Assembly: GCA_028023455.1 (NCBI GenBank)
Contig: JAQFVV010000355.1
Span: forward strand, 562,001 to 626,000
DNA: 64,000 nt
Direction: 5' to 3'
Source of the DNA: Epiperipatus broadwayi
Taxonomy: Eukaryota; Onychophora; Udeonychophora; Euonychophora; Peripatidae
Part shown: positions 61,030 through 64,000 of the stretch, piece by piece
Numbering within the stretch: the first letter of the stretch is position 1
How the letters are laid out: every line of letters starts with the position of its first letter
The notes under the pieces: model-generated
What the model was told of the DNA's origin: nothing
Database searches by the model: none
The model's input: the letters and a program-made list of their open reading frames with translations, nothing else
Made by a program: the position numbers and the translations under genes

Positions 61030-62300
61030 TAGATTTAATTCTATCATCATCGTTACCATAGATTGAAATTATCAATCCTCTGCAGTTGAAGATCCCTCCA
61101 AGTTTAATCCAGTTTCTCTTATTTTTAGTCTTTCTTCTCTATATGACAACAATAAACTTACTCATTTCATCAATACATTATTCACATGTGATCTCTGTTG
61201 GATCTTTTACAATCTGCTGCAATCCTGTTTAAGACTTTAACTATATGTTCAGCTATCTCCACTTTAGTCTTTTAATTTTTTCAATGATGTCAGTAATATA
61301 TGATTGTTCTCATACCAAATGTATTTCATTTTTGAGTCTTTCTTGTTACATCTCACATACATCTTTCCATACTTCATTCAGTGGCTGTAGTCTTTATAAT
61401 GATTTTCTATTAAGTGTTAGGGTATTGGATCCATAAGTAAAAAGTGGTAAAACACATCCATTAAAAATATTCCTTCTCAAATACTTAAACATAATTCCAT
61501 GTAATATTAAGTTATTTCTACCAAAAATATTCCATCCAAATTTAATTATATGACTAATTTCATCCATTACATTTTCATTTATGTTATAATATGATCAAGT
61601 TATTTGTAGTAGTTAACTTCTTATAATTCATCAATATTAATCTTTATTTCCTTTTCAGAAAATCCATTGAACATTACTTTAATCTCTTTTAGCATTTATT
61701 TTTGATCCTATTTTCCTACTTTCATCTAATAATGATTGAATTTCCTGAAGCTCTGAGCATTATTTACATAAACAATTGACTTCATCTGAAAAATCTAGAT
61801 GACTTAAATAATCTCCATTTACTTTTATTCCCTTAGCTTCCAATTTTAATCTACAAAATCCTTCTTGTACAACTTCTGTAAAATGTTTTGAAGATATGGA
61901 GTCAGTCTATCAGACACGTGTCTCAATTTCAATCTAATCATTGCAATTTATGGCAATTCATATTCATTGATTCATTTTATAACTTCTGTCAATACATGGA
62001 TGTGACCCATGGTATTAAAAGCATTTTTAAAGCCAGTTTGTTCAATTGGCTGGTTAAAATGTAAAGTTTGTTGTAAATGTAATTACCGTGCAAAAAATTT
62101 TGTATAGAACTAATAAAAGAGTGACTGAACTGTAATTTTTATTACCTTCTTTATCACCTTTCTTCCTTCAATCATCTGCTATATATTTATCCTTTACACA
62201 CTTAGTACATAAACTTGTCAACAGTTTTTCTATGTTTTCATTCTACTTCTTTTAAGATATTGATTATAAGAGTACCAATATCTCAATTAAGTGCAAATCT
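61030..62300 (-). pseudogene. RTE-like LINE remnant (minus strand)
   Basis: The minus strand reads, at about 61770-61910, FTEVVQEGFCRLKLEAKGIK, then VNGDYLSHLDFSDEV. This is the RTE-clade RT signature: G-I-x-V-N-G-x-x-L-x-H-L-R-F-A-D-D, with the first catalytic Asp kept as Asp in D-F-S-D-E and the second changed to Glu. Further on come GWNIFGRNN, CVLPLFTYGS and KIKRLKWR blocks typical of the RTE C-terminal region. It has many stops and is dead. Overall similarity in type to the plus-strand remnant at 55700-57720 suggests the same LINE group, a possible source of enzyme for the short non-coding elements here. Confidence 0.65.
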
Positions 62301-62319
62301 TCATAATTAATAAATACAG

Positions 62320-62480
62320 AAAGGTTTGTGCATAAAATCTCTATCTCGTGCTTACTCATCGAACATCCCCAGACTAGTTTCTAGCTTATGGCTTTCACCA
62401 GTGAGAAAGCTTCGATGTGAAATCACTGCACCTAGATCTTATTAACAGCATGTGTAAGCATATGAATTGGTGATCATGTG
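62320..62480 (+). mobile_element. Single-arm copy of the ribozyme-bearing element
   Basis: It matches 30385-30503 (arm from AAGGTTTGTGCATAAAATCT, core, then CACTGCACCTAGATCTTA). It then jumps directly to the family tail (AACAGCATGTGTAAGC ... GGTGATCATGTGAT), skipping the whole right arm. It shows that the arm-core-tail unit exists without the second arm. Confidence 0.75.
62366..62407 (-). ncRNA. Hammerhead ribozyme motif
   Basis: Minus strand: TTCTCA (stem I 5'), CTGGTGA (A6 changed to G), stem II with AGC and GCT around CATAA, GAAAC, TA, GTC, TGGGGA (stem I 3'). Stem I pairs at six of six positions with G-U wobbles. Compared with 30428, position 2 of stem II is A-T here and G-C there, a compensating change. 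The altered A6 predicts weak or no activity. Confidence 0.6.
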
Positions 62481-62913
62481 ATATTGATTATAATTTCACC
62501 ATTTCCTTGACGTTTTCCCTTCTTCACACAGATTTAATTGCATGTCTCATTTTTTTCATTTTAAATGCCGGACAATATTAACTCATTAAAAATATTAAAT
62601 TTAAATATATGACTTACTGATAGGAAATTCTTAATTTCAGTTGGGATGTAAAAATGTTGCTATACGGTTATAATATCCACCTACTGGCTCATGCATAACA
62701 GCATGAAAAACTGTTCAAAAGAGGCCATATTTTGACCAATACTAGCTTGGACAAGTTGGTTACAGTTTTCTTTCAGCATGCAGAACGAGTCTGATTGTTT
62801 GCTGCATTTTAGTATACTATGGCTGGGATTTCAATTTTATATAACAGAGTTCCCATTTATTAAATAATTTAGATCTATATTAACCTGTTAAAAATTTTAA
62901 ATATATATATATA

Positions 62914-63020
62914 TCATTAAAACCATTTAATACTTAGACAATCCCAACATCAATAACAATCAACAGTTTGAAATTGTTATTGATATTGGGATTGGCTTAA
63001 AGGTTAACTGTTTTTTAATG
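62914..63020. repeat. Small foldback
   Basis: CAATCCCAACATCAATAACA (62940-62959) is mirrored by TTGTTATTGATATTGGGATTG-type sequence at about 62977-62997. The outer CATTAAAA/TTTTAATG ends give a total of ~107 bp. Confidence 0.7.
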
Positions 63021-63057
63021 ATTACTTACAAACCCATTTAGCCTTCGGCATTATTAC

Positions 63058-63145
63058 ACTTATATATATATATATATATAATGATTGCTCTGTAGAAATA
63101 TACTTATATATATATATATATATAATGATTGCTCTGTAGAAATAT
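63058..63145 (+). repeat. 44-bp tandem duplication including (TA)n
   Basis: 63058-63101 and 63102-63145 both read ACT(TA)n followed by ATGATTGCTCTGTAGAAATA. A fresh slippage-type duplication. Confidence 0.9.
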
Positions 63146-63391
63146 AAAAAAAAAAACCCAGATATTAAGTTTATACCACAATTATTCACCAATATAAAAG
63201 TTCTGAATTACATTCTTTTACTATTCATATATTTTACAAATAACTTTTTAATTATCAGATAAACTACAGTTAGGTAATATCTAGATTTCACATTTATATT
63301 ACAATATATATTTAAATGATTTTCAACTCGATGATTTTATTATTTATTATAAATATACGTTGTTTGTGATGTGATTTTTGTAATTTCGCAG

Positions 63392-63547
63392 GATAATAAA
63401 AATTGGATAAAAACAGTTCCCAGCTCAGGTAGAGAGCAAATTTGCGTCACTTTCAGGACAAAAAGCGATAATATAGCAAAATACAAAGTAGAGCTAATAA
63501 ACCTGCAAAAGCCAGAATGGCCAAATGTTCTACTTCAACACTTCTAA
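63392..63547 (+). CDS. Candidate terminal exon of an unidentified gene
   Basis: A pyrimidine-rich acceptor (TTTTTGTAATTTCGCAG, ending 63391) is followed by an in-frame 51-residue sequence ending at a TAA. It reads DNKNWIKTVPSSGREQICVT, continues with FRTKSDNIAKYKVELIN and ends LQKPEWPNVLLQHF. The composition is that of a genuine folded protein: three aromatic-rich turns, balanced charge and CG-containing codons not typical of nearby DNA. Phase 0 at the acceptor. I do not recognise the family. Upstream exons were not found, and no close AATAAA follows. It would converge with the minus-strand PDZ gene, lying inside that gene's intron or next to it. The opposite strand is also open here (hydrophobic), but I judge it a shadow. 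Confidence 0.45.
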   Translation, partial: DNKNWIKTVPSSGREQICVTFRTKSDNIAKYKVELINLQKPEWPNVLLQHF

Positions 63548-63771
63548 ATACTATCAAGAATAATATCAAGAATCTCAATCTGTTTGTTGTCAAGGCAACC
63601 TCTTTATCTATTGTCTAACATGTTTATATTGACACTAAAGATTGACACTTGACTGAAAGAGACTGAAATTTATAATTCAAATTTTTAAAAAAATGCTCCT
63701 AAAACAGAGAGATATAACATGTTTTTTAAGCAGACTAACACATAATGTATATAAAATATATTTATACTTAC

Positions 63772-63878
63772 CCCAGGAGTTTTCATAGCTTCTTTTAAAA
63801 TATTTTGAGCTTGATTTAAAGTAATATCAATTAGACTACGACCATCAACCATCATTAGCTGGTCACCTTTTTTTATGC
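63772..63878 (-). CDS. PDZ-domain exon (partial gene)
   Basis: The exon is framed by an acceptor (GATTCTTTTAG, minus strand, then exon from 63878) and a consensus donor (GTAAGTATA from 63771). Its first two bases finish a split glycine codon. The 35 codons then read IKKGDQLMMVDGRSLIDITL and NQAQNILKEAMKTPG, ending in phase 0. This is the PDZ core from strand C to helix B: G-D-x-[IL]-x-x-V-[DN]-G and helix B. At the helix-B1 position, where class-I PDZ domains have His, this one has Leu, suggesting non-class-I ligand preference. PDZ domains bind C-terminal tails of membrane proteins and act in scaffolds. The GLGF-loop exon lies to the right, outside the window; later exons should lie to the left. 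The exact gene is not recognised. Confidence 0.8.
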
Positions 63879-64000
63879 CTAAAAGAATCAACATTTAATG
63901 AGTAATGTTATGATATCACTTTTCAAATAATTATATAAGTTTAAATATTTATACCACAAGAAAATCTACTTCCATTTAATTTTGAGAAGTTCAAACACAT

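Noticed and set aside
63400-63560. Minus-strand hydrophobic frame (transmembrane-like, reading LAILAFAGLLALLCILLYYRF)
   Set aside because: It is the antisense of the plus-strand candidate exon, which has a better acceptor and a more protein-like composition; the minus frame lacks a start and splice context.

Overview
The window is animal nuclear DNA: very AT-rich, intron-containing, with no operons or ribosome-binding sites and a dense load of decayed transposable elements. The only confidently identified host gene is the last coding exon of SKP1 (6755-7146). Its residues look closest to mollusc or other lophotrochozoan SKP1. With the Penelope-like, RTE-like and tRNA-derived repeats, I infer a mollusc, but the species cannot be fixed from this sequence.

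Layout. 1-6754 is probably SKP1 intron; it holds a minus-strand LINE remnant and two ribozyme-associated repeats. 6755-7146 is SKP1, followed by its 3' UTR. 8549-10010 is a hAT transposase N-terminus followed by a Penelope-like (PLE) endonuclease. 12737-18043 is a complete non-autonomous LTR retrotransposon with ~2-kb LTRs and a broken gag. 18044-20990 is non-coding and unusually rich in CpG. 22-31 kb carries foldback elements, SINE and LTR fragments, a 216-bp tandem duplication and the best hammerhead-ribozyme element (30321-30668). 34222-37522 and 40214-46575 are two copies of one ~2.8-kb sequence. Differences between them expose a piggyBac-like MITE, an unidentified 2.9-kb insertion and a solo LTR, each with an empty site in the other copy. 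48.6-58.8 kb holds foldbacks, two PLE endonuclease remnants and an RTE-like LINE. 59-62.5 kb holds more foldbacks, a second RTE-like LINE and another ribozyme element. The right end has a candidate terminal exon on the plus strand and a PDZ-domain exon on the minus strand.

The most notable observation is a dispersed family of short elements whose core reads as a minimal type-I hammerhead ribozyme: a CTGANGA box, a small stem II, GAAAC, a two-base loop, a GTC cleavage triplet and a pairing stem I. Related copies lie at 6029-6069, 30428-30469, 48797-48837 and 62366-62407. Two copies of the shared flanking element are bounded by 13-14-bp target-site duplications. That points to target-primed reverse transcription, as in LINEs, PLEs and retrozymes, although the element looks like an inverted-repeat MITE.
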